This document shows positions 1 through 9,588 of a stretch of DNA of 64,000 nucleotides, in pieces. The stretch spans positions 186,001 through 250,000 of the forward strand of contig NZ_WHJG01000006.1 in assembly GCF_011682175.1 (NCBI RefSeq), given 5' to 3'. The translations under genes were made by a program, and so were the position numbers. The notes beneath the pieces were generated by a model. It saw only the letters and a program-made list of their open reading frames with translations. It did not search any database and was not told where the DNA came from. Source of the DNA: Massilia frigida. GTDB taxonomy: Bacteria > Pseudomonadota > Gammaproteobacteria > Burkholderiales > Burkholderiaceae_D. How positions within the stretch are numbered: position 1 is the stretch's first letter; every line of letters starts with the position of its first letter.

Positions 1-8
1 CTACAGGC

Positions 9-2906
9 TTACTCGTAGTCGCTGATCGGCGCGCAGCCGCAGAACAGGTTGCGGTCGCCGTACACATTGTCGGCGCGGCCGACCGGCGGCCAGTACTTCT
101 GCTTGCGCAGCGACGCCACCGGGAAGGCAGCTACCTCACGGCTGTACTTGTGTTCCCAGACGTCGGCGGTGACCACTTCGGCGGTGTGCGGCGCACCCTT
201 GAGCGGGTTGTCCATGCGGTCGTATTCGCCGCGCTCGACCTTGACGATCTCGGCGTGGATCGCGATCATCGCATCGATGAAGCGGTCCATCTCGGCCTTC
301 GATTCGCTTTCGGTCGGCTCGATCATCAGGGTGCCCGGTACCGGGAAGCTCATCGTCGGCGCATGGAAACCGAAGTCCATCAGGCGCTTGGCCACGTCTT
401 CGTTGCTGATGCCGGTGGCGTCGGTGATCGGACGCAGGTCCAGGATGCACTCGTGCGCCACCAGGCCATCGTGGCCCGTGTACAGCACAGGGTAGTGCGG
501 CGCCAGGCGGCGCGCGATGTAGTTGGCGGCCAGGATTGCCGTTTCGGTGGCGGCGGTCAAGCCTTCGCCGCCCATCATCGCGATGTACATCCACGAGATC
601 GGCAAGATGCTGGCCGAGCCGAATGGCGCCGCGCTGACCGCGCCGATGCCGGCTTCGTCGCGCGTGTAGCCGCTCGAACGCTGGTTCGGCAAGAACTTGG
701 CCAGGTGCGCGCCCACGCCGATCGGACCGACGCCAGGGCCGCCGCCGCCGTGCGGAATGCAGAAGGTCTTGTGCAGGTTCAGGTGGCTCACATCGCCACC
801 GAAGCTGCCCGGTGCCGCCACGCCGACCAGCGCGTTCATGTTGGCGCCGTCGATGTAGACCTGGCCGCCGTGCGAATGGATGATCTCGCACAGCTCTTGA
901 ATGCCTTCCTCGAACACGCCGTGGGTCGACGGGTAGGTGACCATCACGCAGGCCAGGCTGGCGCTATGCTGTTCGGCCTTGGCGCGCAGGTCCGCCAGGT
1001 CGACGTTGCCGCGCTCGTCGCAGGCGGTGACGACCACCTTCATGCCGACCATATTGGCCGATGCCGGGTTGGTGCCGTGCGCCGAGGAGGGAATCAGGCA
1101 GATATTGCGGTGGCCTTCGCCGCGCGATTCATGGTAAGCCTTGATCACCAGCAGGCCCGCGTACTCGCCCTGCGAGCCGGCGTTCGGCTGCAGCGACACG
1201 GCGGCATAGCCGGTCAGCGCGCACAGCATGTCTTCCAGCTGGCCGATCATGTCGCGGTAGCCGACCGTTTGCGCGTCCGGCGCGAACGGGTGGATGTTGG
1301 AGAATTCGGGCCAGGTGACCGGGATCATTTCGCTGGTCGCGTTGAGCTTCATGGTGCACGAGCCAAGCGGGATCATGGTGCGGTCCAGCGCCAGGTCCTT
1401 GTCGGCCAGGCCGCGCAGGTAGCGCAGCATTTCGTGTTCCGCGTGGTAGCGGTTGAAGGTCGGGTGGGTCAGGTAGGTGCTGGTACGCGCCAGCGCTTCC
1501 GGATAGGCGTCCTGCGCGCTCGCTTCGATGGCATCAAAATCGGGCGAAGCAGGGGCGGTCGAGACGCCCTGGGCGAAGATGGTCCACAGCAGCGCAATGT
1601 CTTCGCGGGTGGTGGTTTCATCGAGCGAGATGCCGACGTGGCTGGCATCGACCTTGCGCAGGTTGACGCCATGTTCGATGGCGATCGCGTGCAGTTCGGC
1701 CGCGCGCGCACTCTTGATGGTGAGCGTGTCGAAATACGTCTTGTTGACGACGTCGTAGCCGAGCTGGCCGAGCTTGGCGGCCACGATGGCGGTGAAGCGG
1801 TGCACGCGGCGCGCGATGCGCTGCAAGCCTTCAGGACCGTGGTAGACCGCGTACATCGATGCCATCACCGCCAGCAGCACCTGCGCGGTGCAGATGTTGG
1901 AGGTGGCTTTTTCGCGGCGGATGTGCTGCTCGCGCGTTTGCAGCGCCAGGCGGTACGCCTTGTTGCCCTGGGCATCGATGGTCACGCCCACCAGGCGGCC
2001 GGCCATGCTGCGCTTGAATTCGTCGCGCGTGGCCAGGTAGCCGGCGTGCGGGCCGCCGAAACCGAGCGGCACGCCGAAGCGCTGGCTGTTACCGACGACG
2101 ACGTCGCAGCCCCAGTCGCCCGGCGGCGCCAGCAGGGTCAGTGCCAGCAGGTCGGCGCAAGCGATCACCATGGCGCCGGCCGCATGCAGTTTTTCGACGG
2201 CGGCGCGGTAGTCGCGTACATCGCCATTCACGCCCGGGTACTGGATCAGCACACCGAAGCAGGGCTCGGACAGGCCGGCGATGTCGGCCGCCGCGATGGT
2301 GCGCACTTCCACGCCGATCGGCTGGGCGCGCGTCTGCACCACTTCCAGCGTTTGCGGCAGCACGTCGTCGGCCACGTAGAACACGTTCGAGGCCGATTTG
2401 CCGACGCGCTGGATCAGCGTCATCGCTTCGGCGGCGGCGGTGCCTTCGTCGAGCATCGACGAGTTGGCGATGCCCATGCCGGTCAGGTCGGTGATCATTT
2501 GCTGGAAGTTCAGGATCGCTTCCAGGCGGCCTTGCGAAATCTCGGGCTGGTACGGCGTGTAGGCGGTGTACCAGGCCGGGTTTTCAAAGATATTGCGCAG
2601 GATGACGCCTGGCGTATGGCTGTTGAAGTAGCCCTGGCCGATCATCGACTTCATGACCTTGTTCTTGGCGGCCAGCGCCTTGAGTTTGCCCAGCGCAGCC
2701 TGTTCCGGCATCGGGTCGAAGAACTGGCCCAGTTCCAGCTTGCTCTTCTTGCGGATGTTGGCGGGCACGATGGCGTCGATCAGCGCCGCGCGCGATGGAT
2801 AGCCGAGCGTGGCCAGCATGGCTGCCTGTTCGGCGGTGGACGGGCCGATATGGCGCGGAATGAACGAATCGCGTGCTTCGAGTTGGGTCAGGCTGGTGCG
2901 GGTCAT
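9..2906 (-). CDS. gcvP: Glycine dehydrogenase (decarboxylating), P protein of the glycine cleavage system
   Basis: PLP-dependent P protein; it decarboxylates glycine in the cytoplasm and passes the aminomethyl group to the lipoyl arm of GcvH. The product is 965 aa, the usual size for the one-chain proteobacterial form. The N-terminal half opens with FIPRHIGPS near residue 15. The C-terminal half carries the PLP-binding lysine in HLNLHKTF (K713), followed by a glycine-rich run. It is the last gene of gcvT-gcvH-gcvP, 102 bp behind gcvH, with a GC-rich hairpin in the gap that could lower its expression relative to gcvH. The stop codon is 9 bases from the window edge, so the gene is complete. Expression should follow the glycine riboswitch ahead of gcvT. 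Confidence 0.97.
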   Translation of the reverse strand: MTRTSLTQLEARDSFIPRHIGPSTAEQAAMLATLGYPSRAALIDAIVPANIRKKSKLELGQFFDPMPEQAALGKLKALAAKNKVMKSMIGQGYFNSHTPGVILRNIFENPAWYTAYTPYQPEISQGRLEAILNFQQMITDLTGMGIANSSMLDEGTAAAEAMTLIQRVGKSASNVFYVADDVLPQTLEVVQTRAQPIGVEVRTIAAADIAGLSEPCFGVLIQYPGVNGDVRDYRAAVEKLHAAGAMVIACADLLALTLLAPPGDWGCDVVVGNSQRFGVPLGFGGPHAGYLATRDEFKRSMAGRLVGVTIDAQGNKAYRLALQTREQHIRREKATSNICTAQVLLAVMASMYAVYHGPEGLQRIARRVHRFTAIVAAKLGQLGYDVVNKTYFDTLTIKSARAAELHAIAIEHGVNLRKVDASHVGISLDETTTREDIALLWTIFAQGVSTAPASPDFDAIEASAQDAYPEALARTSTYLTHPTFNRYHAEHEMLRYLRGLADKDLALDRTMIPLGSCTMKLNATSEMIPVTWPEFSNIHPFAPDAQTVGYRDMIGQLEDMLCALTGYAAVSLQPNAGSQGEYAGLLVIKAYHESRGEGHRNICLIPSSAHGTNPASANMVGMKVVVTACDERGNVDLADLRAKAEQHSASLACVMVTYPSTHGVFEEGIQELCEIIHSHGGQVYIDGANMNALVGVAAPGSFGGDVSHLNLHKTFCIPHGGGGPGVGPIGVGAHLAKFLPNQRSSGYTRDEAGIGAVSAAPFGSASILPISWMYIAMMGGEGLTAATETAILAANYIARRLAPHYPVLYTGHDGLVAHECILDLRPITDATGISNEDVAKRLMDFGFHAPTMSFPVPGTLMIEPTESESKAEMDRFIDAMIAIHAEIVKVERGEYDRMDNPLKGAPHTAEVVTADVWEHKYSREVAAFPVASLRKQKYWPPVGRADNVYGDRNLFCGCAPISDYE

Positions 2907-2979
2907 GGTAGTCGGGGCCGAAAAAGGACTGCCACCGGCGCTGTCGGATACACGGCGCGGCGGCGGACTGGAAAGAAAC

Positions 2980-3000
2980 GGCCGCCAGCGGGCGGCGGCC
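2980..3000 (-). other. GC-rich hairpin between gcvH and gcvP
   Basis: On the minus strand GGCCGCC, a 7-nt loop, then GGCGGCC form a perfect 7-bp stem 9 bases after the gcvH stop, followed by a pyrimidine-rich stretch (GTTTCTTTCC). There is no clean U-run, so it is better read as a partial terminator or RNA-stabilising element than as a strong terminator. The function is inferred from position only. Confidence 0.4.
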
Positions 3001-3008
3001 AGGAGTTT

Positions 3009-3389
3009 TTATTCTGCGGTGGCTTTGCCGTAGGCAGCGGCGTCGAGCAGGCCATTGATGGCGCCGGCGTCGCTTGGTTTGAGCTTGAACAGCCAGGCCG
3101 CGAAGGCGTCGGTATTGATCGAGTCCGGCGCGTCGGCGACGGCGTCGTTGACGGCGATGCACTCGCCCGATACCGGCGCGTAGATGTCGCTGGCCGCTTT
3201 CACCGATTCGACCACGGCGGCGTCGTCGCCGGCGGTGAAGACCTTGCCTACCTTCGGCAGTTCGACGAAGACGATATCGCCCAGCGCGTCCTGCGCATAT
3301 TCGGTGATGCCGACGGTGAGGGTGCCGTCAGCTTCGGCGCGTACCCATTCGTGGGACTCGGTGTATTTCAGGTCGGCTGGGATGTTCAT
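3009..3389 (-). CDS. gcvH: Glycine cleavage system H protein
   Basis: Lipoyl carrier protein of 126 aa, the normal size for GcvH. It shuttles the aminomethyl intermediate between GcvP, GcvT and lipoamide dehydrogenase. The lipoylation lysine is K64 in the motif [15 protein letters not shown], typical of the family. The start ATG is preceded on the minus strand by AGAGG/TTGGAGCAAACATT, giving a GGAG ribosome site about 8 bases upstream. It lies 61 bp after gcvT and before gcvP in the same direction, so the three are read as one operon. Confidence 0.97.
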   Translation of the reverse strand: MNIPADLKYTESHEWVRAEADGTLTVGITEYAQDALGDIVFVELPKVGKVFTAGDDAAVVESVKAASDIYAPVSGECIAVNDAVADAPDSINTDAFAAWLFKLKPSDAGAINGLLDAAAYGKATAE

Positions 3390-3450
3390 AATGTTTGCTC
3401 CAAGAGGTCGCGGTCGATGTAAATGCTACTTAATGAGTGTGTTGCCCCGA

Positions 3451-4569
3451 TCAGGCAGCGAGGATTTTACCGTTTCGCACGAACGGCAGCTTGATCACGC
3501 TGGCGGCGAGCTTTTTGTCGCGGATTTCAACGTGCACGGTGTCGCCCACGGCCACGCCCATCGGCACGCGCGCCAGGGCGATCGCTTCCTGCATGGTCGG
3601 GCTGAACGTGCCGCTGGTGATTTCGCCGGTGCTGCCATCCTGCGCGACCACTTTCTGGTGCGCGCGCAGGATGCCGCCTTTTTCGCGCAGGATCAGGCCC
3701 ACGTACTGCGCGTTCTGGCCCATCGCCTTGAGCGCGGTCTTGCCGATGAAGTCGCGCTCGGCGTTCAGGTCGACGGTCCAGGCCAGGCCGGCGTCAAGCG
3801 GGTTGACCGTGTCGTCCATGTCCTGTCCGTACAGATTCATGCCCGCTTCCAGGCGCAGCGTGTCGCGCGCGCCCAGGCCGGCCGGCTTGACGCCGGCGGC
3901 GACCAGCGCATTCCACAGCGCCTCGGCCTGGGAAGCGGGGAAGGCCAGCTCGAACCCGTCTTCGCCGGTGTAGCCGGTGCGCGCCACCATCACCTCGCCG
4001 AAGGCGGTGTCCTTGACGATGACGGCGTTGAACGGTTTGAGTGGCTCGGAAACAGCCTGGGTGGTCGGCAGCACCTGCCACACCTTGGCGCGCGCGTTCG
4101 GACCCTGGACGGCGATCAGCGCCATCGGCTCGTTGCCGTCGCGGCGCTGGGTGATGGTCACGCCGCTCCTGGTGGCGTGGTTCTGGGCGCTGATCCAGGC
4201 CACGTCTTTTTCGGCGGTGCCGGCGTTGACGACCAGGCGGAACCAGGTCTCGCTGAAGAAGTAGACGATCAGGTCGTCGATGACGAAGCCCTGCGGATTG
4301 AGCATGCATGAATACAGTGCCTTGCCGGCCACCTGCAGCTTGTCGACGTTATTGGCCAGCAGGCCGCGCAGGAAAGGGCGGGCGCTCTCGCCTTCGATAT
4401 CGACCACGCACATGTGCGAGACGTCGAACATGCCGACATCGCTGCGCACCCCGTGGTGTTCTTCGATTTGCGAGCCGTAGTTGACGGGCATGTCCCAGCC
4501 GCCGAAATCGACCATCTTGGCGCCGGCGGCGCGGTGTGCGGAATTGAGCGGGGTCGCTTTAAGCGTCAT
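3451..4569 (-). CDS. gcvT: Aminomethyltransferase, T protein of the glycine cleavage system
   Basis: Tetrahydrofolate-dependent T protein that releases ammonia from the aminomethyl group on GcvH and forms 5,10-methylene-THF. The chosen start (MTLKATPLN) gives 372 aa, the family's normal length. The reading frame stays open further upstream but runs into the riboswitch, so the longer version is rejected. Family landmarks include [13 protein letters not shown] near the N terminus, the folate-site region around DVSHM, and GYTGEDGFE in the middle. It is the first gene of the operon, directly downstream of a tandem glycine riboswitch, which would induce it when glycine is abundant. Confidence 0.96.
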   Translation of the reverse strand: MTLKATPLNSAHRAAGAKMVDFGGWDMPVNYGSQIEEHHGVRSDVGMFDVSHMCVVDIEGESARPFLRGLLANNVDKLQVAGKALYSCMLNPQGFVIDDLIVYFFSETWFRLVVNAGTAEKDVAWISAQNHATRSGVTITQRRDGNEPMALIAVQGPNARAKVWQVLPTTQAVSEPLKPFNAVIVKDTAFGEVMVARTGYTGEDGFELAFPASQAEALWNALVAAGVKPAGLGARDTLRLEAGMNLYGQDMDDTVNPLDAGLAWTVDLNAERDFIGKTALKAMGQNAQYVGLILREKGGILRAHQKVVAQDGSTGEITSGTFSPTMQEAIALARVPMGVAVGDTVHVEIRDKKLAASVIKLPFVRNGKILAA

Positions 4570-4650
4570 GGAATCCTCAGGGCAGAATGAATGGGGGTAC
4601 GACGAGCAGACGTGGAGCGGCTCTTGCCGTTCCGGTATGCTTCGCGCCCC

Positions 4651-4846
4651 TCTGTCCTTGGTACCTGAGAGATAGCGGATTGACGTCCGCTTGCCCCTTC
4701 GGTGGGCCGCCGGCATGGTGCCGCGGCCGCTCTCCAGAGTTCAGCCGGTAGCGCTGCGCGCCGCCGACCCCTGACCGGTCCTTTTGCCTGAGAGTTTTTG
4801 GGTGATGCCCCTTCGGCGGCAGCGTGCGCTGCCCTCTCCCGATCAA
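4651..4846 (-). promoter_or_regulatory. Tandem glycine riboswitch (two aptamers) controlling gcvTHP
   Basis: Read on the minus strand, two glycine aptamer cores occur in tandem. The first (about 4846-4771) shows GGGAGAGGGC, CCGAAGGGGC and ACTCTCAGGCAAAAGGAC. The second (about 4741-4651) shows TGGAGAGCGG, CCGAAGGGGCAAG and ATCTCTCAGGTACCAAGGAC. These are the hallmark conserved blocks of the glycine riboswitch, and the tandem layout is the classical cooperative form. The element lies between a consensus promoter and the gcvT start. The roughly 80 bases between the second aptamer and the gcvT start codon would hold the expression platform, which was not resolved here. Confidence 0.95.
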
Positions 4847-4854
4847 GACTGTGG

Positions 4855-4883
4855 AGCATATGCCAGCAAGGCGTAACTGTCAA
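4855..4883 (-). promoter_or_regulatory. Sigma-70 promoter of the gcv operon
   Basis: On the minus strand a perfect -35 box TTGACA (4883-4878) is followed by a 17-base spacer and a -10 box TATGCT (4860-4855). The expected start of transcription lies a few bases before the first riboswitch aptamer, so box quality, spacing and position all agree. Confidence 0.8.
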
Positions 4884-4941
4884 CCTTGCCTGGGGTGCGC
4901 ACGAATGAGATACGCATGGAAAAACCCTGGCTCGTCCGATT

Positions 4942-4950
4942 TGTTAAAAT
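4942..4950 (+). promoter_or_regulatory. Extended -10 element upstream of the ClpP-like gene
   Basis: TGTTAAAAT (TG-n-TAAAAT) lies 28 bases before the ATG of the ClpP-like gene and matches the extended -10 pattern. No convincing -35 box is seen at the right distance. The same 9-base element recurs ahead of rpsB. Confidence 0.4.
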
Positions 4951-4978
4951 AATTCATCTACTTTGCGAGCAGACAGCC

Positions 4979-5539
4979 ATGAGCGAAGAAAAATCCACCA
5001 AAGAGACCGATGCCTGGTTCACCTTGTCGGGCGATGTCAACAGCGATATGGTGCACCGCGTGTTCGAGGCGGTGTCCGGCATGAGCGAAAACGGCGTCGA
5101 AACGGCGCACGTGCTGATCCAGTCGAACGGCGGCTACGTCAGCGACGGGCTGTGCCTGTACAACTTCCTGTCGAACTCGCCCGTCAAGTTTGTCATGTAC
5201 AACGCCGGGGCGGTGGCGTCGATCGCCGTCATCCTGTTTCTGTCCGGCACGCGCCGCTACGCCAGCGAGACTGCGCGCTTCATGGTGCACAAGTCGCATG
5301 CGACGGCCTCGCCCGGCGCGCGTCCGGATGCGCTCAATATCATCGTCGAAGGCTTGCGCGCCGACGATGCACGCACCGAATCGATCTTGCGCAAGCATAT
5401 CGAGTTGCTGCCGGAGCAGTGGGCAATCCACCAGTATTCCGATCTGCACCTGACCGCGCGCGATGCCAAGGTCGCCCGCATGATCAATGACGTGGCCGAC
5501 TTTGCGCCGCCCAAGGGCGTTCACATTCGCAATATCTGA
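4979..5539 (+). CDS. ClpP/crotonase-fold serine protease-like protein
   Basis: Protein of 186 aa with the ClpP-type fold signature. The catalytic serine sits in NAGAVASIAV (S81) and the histidine in RFMVHKSHA (H104); an acidic residue in DLHLTARDAK (D155 or D162) could complete the triad. The oxyanion-side glycine pair is present in QSNGGYVSDG. It is shorter and more diverged than housekeeping ClpP (about 200 aa) and is not next to clpX, so it is probably a secondary ClpP homologue. I chose ATG 4979 because the protein there begins MSEEKS and an upstream extended -10 would lie inside any longer version. It diverges from the gcv operon. The substrate is unknown. Confidence 0.8.
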   Translation: MSEEKSTKETDAWFTLSGDVNSDMVHRVFEAVSGMSENGVETAHVLIQSNGGYVSDGLCLYNFLSNSPVKFVMYNAGAVASIAVILFLSGTRRYASETARFMVHKSHATASPGARPDALNIIVEGLRADDARTESILRKHIELLPEQWAIHQYSDLHLTARDAKVARMINDVADFAPPKGVHIRNI

Positions 5540-5713
5540 ACGCGCCGCCGTGATTGGCCCTTGCCGTGCCGGCCGCAGCGGCCCGGTCCGGCGTCCGGCC
5601 AAAAAAAGAGCCTGTCAACGGCCGGGCCGATGCAGACTCTGTCTATTGTTCCCTGTTTAAATAGGGCATGGCGCCGCCCGCAAACCCGGCGACGCCCGCT
5701 GTGCTAGCGGTGA

Positions 5714-5992
5714 TCAGCGTTTGTCGCCGCCGCTTTTGCTGCCGCTGCTGCTGCCGGAATTCGATCCCGACTGCTTGCTGCCCGAGCCCGAACCGGATTG
5801 CTTCGAGCCGCTCTCCTTGTCGTCATTCTTGTGGCTTTGGCGGCCGGCTTCCACGTGCTGCTCATGGGTTCCGCCCTGGGTGCCGCCGCCGGAGCGCGAA
5901 CCGCTGCCGGAACCTTGCGAGCCCGATTGCTTGTTCGAGCTGGAACTATCGCTTTGCTTGCTGCCTTGACCGCTTTTCTGATTCGAGTTCAT
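5714..5992 (-). CDS. Small Ser/Gly/Lys-rich hydrophilic protein
   Basis: About 92 aa of low-complexity sequence made almost entirely of Ser, Gly, Lys and Gln, with SGSGSKQSGS-type repeats and a central segment HVEAGRQSHKNDD. This segment faintly recalls the KGG-type repeats of stress-associated small proteins. The AAAGGA ribosome site sits 6 bases from the second ATG (5992), so that start is preferred over the ATG two codons earlier (5998), which would abut it. No signal peptide or membrane segment is seen. It is probably a disordered, stress-related protein, but the assignment is a guess from composition; the clear ribosome site supports it being a real gene. Confidence 0.6.
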   Translation of the reverse strand: MNSNQKSGQGSKQSDSSSSNKQSGSQGSGSGSRSGGGTQGGTHEQHVEAGRQSHKNDDKESGSKQSGSGSGSKQSGSNSGSSSGSKSGGDKR

Positions 5993-6125
5993 GTCCATTC
6001 CTTTTCAAAGTTTGAAAATGTCGTGCTCGCCGGTGATGCTGATGGGGAGCTCTCTTCAGCGTTTCCGGTAACACAATCATGCGAGCCGCACCGTTGAAGA
6101 GGTATCGGAATTCACCTTGAACTTG

Positions 6126-6144
6126 TGTAGGAGGAGTTCCTACA
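6126..6144. other. 7-bp hairpin in the gap downstream of the truncated chemoreceptor
   Basis: TGTAGGA and TCCTACA form a perfect 7-bp stem around a 5-base loop in the 182-bp gap between the small Ser/Gly-rich protein gene and the truncated chemoreceptor gene. It is not followed by a T-run on either strand, so a terminator role is only possible. Nothing else was recognised in this gap. Confidence 0.3.
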
Positions 6145-6174
6145 GGATTGCAACTAATGCACAGCGGAAATCGT

Positions 6175-6777
6175 TCAGGATTGCGGCGGCAACTGCCCGG
6201 TGCGTGCCGCCTCGACTGCGGCATTGACGGCGAGAATGGTGGTGTGGAAGGCGAGGGCATCGATGATCCGGCTCAGCCGTGCAAGCCGGGCCGCCGCCTC
6301 GCCCGTTCCCGCCGCGGCGCTGCGCGGCGCCGGAACAGTGTGCGCCCGGGCGCTCCCATCGCCCGCGCCGTGGGTGGCGGCTGCGTCGCGCGGCGCGCCG
6401 CCCTCCATGGCACGCACGATCAGGCTGCGGCCGGCCGCGCCAGGCTTGCGCCGCAGCGGCGCCGCAGGCGCTACCGTCACTGCCCGCAGCCACAGCGCCA
6501 GCAGGATGGCTGCCGCCGCATTGGCGCCGATGCAAAACCAGACCCACAGGCGGGCGGCGGCGTAATCTTCCCCGGCGCACGCGGCGGCATCGTCGAGCGT
6601 GATCCCGGTCAAGGGGCCCAGGCTGCGGCCTAAACTTTGCAGCGCCGGCGCCGTTACCGCTTTCATCTGTTCAAGCTGACTCAGCAGTACAATGGAAAGC
6701 CAGGCACCCAGTCCGAGCACGATGGCAAAGCCCAGATACAGGGGGAACTTGAGATCGCGGCGGCACATCGTTATCAT
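6175..6777 (-). CDS. Truncated methyl-accepting chemotaxis protein-like membrane protein
   Basis: 200 aa from an ATG with a GAGGACT ribosome site 8 bases upstream. Two hydrophobic helices (residues about 10-33 and 77-97) flank a very short periplasmic segment. The C terminus contains IIDALAFHTTILAVNAAVEAA, which corresponds to the highly conserved hairpin tip of chemoreceptors that contacts CheA and CheW. The protein stops right after that tip (RTGQLPPQS), so the returning half of the cytoplasmic coiled coil is missing. A normal receptor is over 500 aa. It may be a decayed receptor or a membrane-anchored stub. No receptor sequence was found downstream in any frame I read. Confidence 0.65.
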   Translation of the reverse strand: MITMCRRDLKFPLYLGFAIVLGLGAWLSIVLLSQLEQMKAVTAPALQSLGRSLGPLTGITLDDAAACAGEDYAAARLWVWFCIGANAAAAILLALWLRAVTVAPAAPLRRKPGAAGRSLIVRAMEGGAPRDAAATHGAGDGSARAHTVPAPRSAAAGTGEAAARLARLSRIIDALAFHTTILAVNAAVEAARTGQLPPQS

Positions 6778-7036
6778 GGCGTAGTCCTCAAGAATAAAAT
6801 TGCTGTGTGGAATTGTGATTATCCTAGAGAAACTTCTGGCTTTGAATTTGTGTTCCATCAACAGTTCAAATGATGAAAACGGGCTTCCTCTGGAGGGAAA
6901 AGCAAGAGTGGACATGGAAATAATGCGGTTGAACAAAAAATAACGGGTTGTTTCAAATTTTCCCGTTGCCAGTCGGCAATAATGTGAGAGAATGTTTGTT
7001 ATGGCAAAAGATATCTAACCCCCCAACGAGCAGACA

Positions 7037-9460
7037 ATGGCTCCACCTTCACCGTCCGTAGCTGCAGCAAGGAAGACAGGTCCGTCGCGCCACGAGCTGT
7101 TGGAGGCGCTTGTCGCGACCGTGACCAAGCATGCCAACGACCACTTGATGGCGGTGGCGACACGTCTGGTTGCAAGCTTGCTCGATGTGACGGACCCGGC
7201 GCTCGATGCACGCTCCGTGTTCCAGCGGGTCAAGTCGGGGAATCTGCTAAAAAACAACACCTACGCTTTCTTTCATGTCGCTGCCGCCGGCATCGCTCGC
7301 GCCATGCGTGCCGAAGTCGACGTGCTATTGCCGCCGCTCAAAAAAGCCGCGCTAGCCTTGCCCACCTCGCTGGAATTGGTGCCCTACGAGGAAATGGATA
7401 GCCGCGTCGCCTTCGACGCCATCAGCCGTCCATTCGAAATGCAGTATGCGAGCCAGATCGCCACCCTGAATGTACGCCTCGGCTTCCTGCTGGAGCGCGA
7501 TGTGCTGCGCATCAGCCAGAATCCCTTCCGTCCCGAAATGTTCCTGTCGGCCTTGAACCAGGCCTGGCGTGAGTTCGAGCCGGACGAGGAGGCCCACGGG
7601 CTGATTCTGCCGATGCTGCGCCCGTCGCTGCTGTTCGACTTTGCGCCGATGTACGATGCGCTGTGCGACCTGCTGATGAACAAGGGCGTCCAGCCCGGCT
7701 CGGTGGACGCCTTCAAGATCAAGAAAACCGAAAGCGCGGCCGCAGCCAGGAAGGCGCGCGCCAGCGGCCAGGCCGAACTGGCCAAGCAGCTGCGCCAGTT
7801 CCTGCGCGACGACGACGATGACGCGCCCGCGTCCGGCTTCGATATCCCGATGATTCCCGACCTGCCGGCCATGGCGCCATCGGGCGGCGGCTGGCGTCCG
7901 AGCGGCGCCGCCGCCTTCCAGGGCGCGCCCGGCAGCGCGGGCGAGGCCAGTGTGCCGGCCGCGCCGTGGCATGGCGGCCCGGCGCCCCAGGGCGGTGCGC
8001 CAGGGCAGGGCGTGCACGCCGCGGGCGGTTTTGCGCCGGCCGCGTTTGGCGGCGGCGGGGGCATTGCCGCCGGCGGCTTCGGTCGCGCCATGGAGGGCGG
8101 CCAGGTGATGGTGCCCGCGTCCCTGCTGGAGATGCTCAAGGGTTTGCAGGGCCGCCTGCCGGAACAGTTCAGCAACGTGGCGCCGACCCCGGCCGAGGCG
8201 CAGGCGGGCAATGTGTTTTATCTGCCGCGCCTGAAGGAAAGCATCCCGAAAGGGGCCCTGTCGCGCGGCGATGAGAGCACCATCGACCTGTTGTCGAAGA
8301 TTTTCGAAACGGTGTTGCTCGACCCGAACATCCCGAAAGATTCGCGCGACCTGATCCAGTCGCTGCAGATTCCGGTGCTCAAGGCGGCGCTGGCCGACAA
8401 GAATTTCTTCTTCGAGGAAACGCACCCGGCGCGCCGCATGATCGACCTGATGTCGACCATGGGCCTGGAGCAGCGCTCCGGTCCGGACGATCCTGTGTTC
8501 CAGGTCATGCAGCGCAGCGTGGAGCGGGTCGGGCGCGACCAGGACGATGGCGGCGCGCCGGCCGACGTGTTCTCGAAAGTGGTGGCCGAGCTCGAAGAGA
8601 CGATGAAGGCCGAGGAAACGGCGGCAGCGACCGCCATCGCGGCGCCGATCGCCGCAGCCTTGCGCCAGGAAAAAGTCACCGCCGCGACACGCTCGGCCCG
8701 CAGCGCGGTCGCCGCGCGGGTTGGCAGCGGCCAGGTGGTCGCCATGCTGGAAACCTTCCTCGAAAACAAGTGGACCTCGGTGATGACGGTCGCCTACAGC
8801 GTCGAGGATGACAAGCCCGGCGCGGTCGGCAACGCCACCAAGACGATGGATGAGCTGATCTGGAGCGTCAAGCCGAAGATCACCCACGAACAGCGGCGCG
8901 ACCTGATCGGTAAGTTGCCGAGCCTGCTGGCAACCCTGAACAAATGGCTCGATGTGATCAAGTGGCAGGATGCCGACCGCATCCAGTTCTTTGCCGACCT
9001 GGCCGAGTGCCATGCGTCGATCGTGCGCGCGCCGCTCGACATCACGCCCGAACGCCAGCTCGAAATCGCCGTCGAAGTGGCCCAGCAAGACGCGATGCGC
9101 CGGCTGGAAAAGGAAAACGAAGCCCTGGCCGCCGCCGAGGAAGCCGCGCACGCCGAGCTGGACGACGCCGAACTGGGCGTCGACGCCCTCGAACGCAATA
9201 TGTGGATCGAATTTACCGATCCGGACGGCAGCATCCGCAAGGTCAAGCTGGCCTGGATCAGCCCGTTGCGGACCCTGTATATTTTCTCGACCGGTGCGCG
9301 CCAGGAAGCGTTTTCGCTTTCCTCCGACAAGCTCATCGAAGCGTACCGCGCCCAGCGCGTGCGCCTGATGAAGGTCGAGGGCGTGGTCGGACGCGCGCTG
9401 TCGCAGGCCATGGACGAAGCGCTCGGCGAGTCGGAAAAGGCGCAGTCGGTCGCCGCCTGA
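7037..9460 (+). CDS. DUF1631 family protein
   Basis: Large cytoplasmic protein of 807 aa matching the DUF1631 family by its N-terminal region (SVFQRVKSGNLLKNNTYAFF, then the PFRPEMFLSAL segment) and overall architecture. A glycine/alanine/proline-rich linker near residues 275-345 separates the two halves. The C-terminal part is helical and very acidic (about residues 680-720). It ends in a small beta-rich module (MWIEFTDPDGSIRKVKLAWI) reminiscent of a PilZ-like or Tudor-like barrel. The molecular function of the family is not established. The gene stands alone, is preceded by 259 bp shared with the divergent chemoreceptor remnant, and ends at a strong terminator. Confidence 0.8.
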   Translation: MAPPSPSVAAARKTGPSRHELLEALVATVTKHANDHLMAVATRLVASLLDVTDPALDARSVFQRVKSGNLLKNNTYAFFHVAAAGIARAMRAEVDVLLPPLKKAALALPTSLELVPYEEMDSRVAFDAISRPFEMQYASQIATLNVRLGFLLERDVLRISQNPFRPEMFLSALNQAWREFEPDEEAHGLILPMLRPSLLFDFAPMYDALCDLLMNKGVQPGSVDAFKIKKTESAAAARKARASGQAELAKQLRQFLRDDDDDAPASGFDIPMIPDLPAMAPSGGGWRPSGAAAFQGAPGSAGEASVPAAPWHGGPAPQGGAPGQGVHAAGGFAPAAFGGGGGIAAGGFGRAMEGGQVMVPASLLEMLKGLQGRLPEQFSNVAPTPAEAQAGNVFYLPRLKESIPKGALSRGDESTIDLLSKIFETVLLDPNIPKDSRDLIQSLQIPVLKAALADKNFFFEETHPARRMIDLMSTMGLEQRSGPDDPVFQVMQRSVERVGRDQDDGGAPADVFSKVVAELEETMKAEETAAATAIAAPIAAALRQEKVTAATRSARSAVAARVGSGQVVAMLETFLENKWTSVMTVAYSVEDDKPGAVGNATKTMDELIWSVKPKITHEQRRDLIGKLPSLLATLNKWLDVIKWQDADRIQFFADLAECHASIVRAPLDITPERQLEIAVEVAQQDAMRRLEKENEALAAAEEAAHAELDDAELGVDALERNMWIEFTDPDGSIRKVKLAWISPLRTLYIFSTGARQEAFSLSSDKLIEAYRAQRVRLMKVEGVVGRALSQAMDEALGESEKAQSVAA

Positions 9461-9525
9461 GGCGTGCGCCGGCACGCCTGATATCGTTGGCAATCCCATA
9501 TTATTAACATTGGCGTATCATTCGG

Positions 9526-9571
9526 GCCGGGCCTGATCGGCATTGCAGCGCCGGCCAGGCCCGGCTTTTTT
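9526..9571 (+). terminator. Rho-independent terminator after the DUF1631 gene
   Basis: GCCGGGCCTG (9526-9535) pairs perfectly with CAGGCCCGGC (9556-9565), followed at once by six T residues (9566-9571). The 20-base loop can itself pair further. It lies 66 bp after the DUF1631 stop and just before the PAP2-like gene. Confidence 0.85.
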
Positions 9572-9588
9572 CACTTCCGACCCTGTCT

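Noticed and set aside
150-3422. Very long open frame (about 1090 codons) on the plus strand opposite gcvP-gcvH
   Set aside because: It lies antisense to well-conserved genes, is extremely rich in Arg, Gly, Ala, Val, His and Asp, and matches no family; such frames arise by chance opposite GC-rich genes with strong third-position bias.
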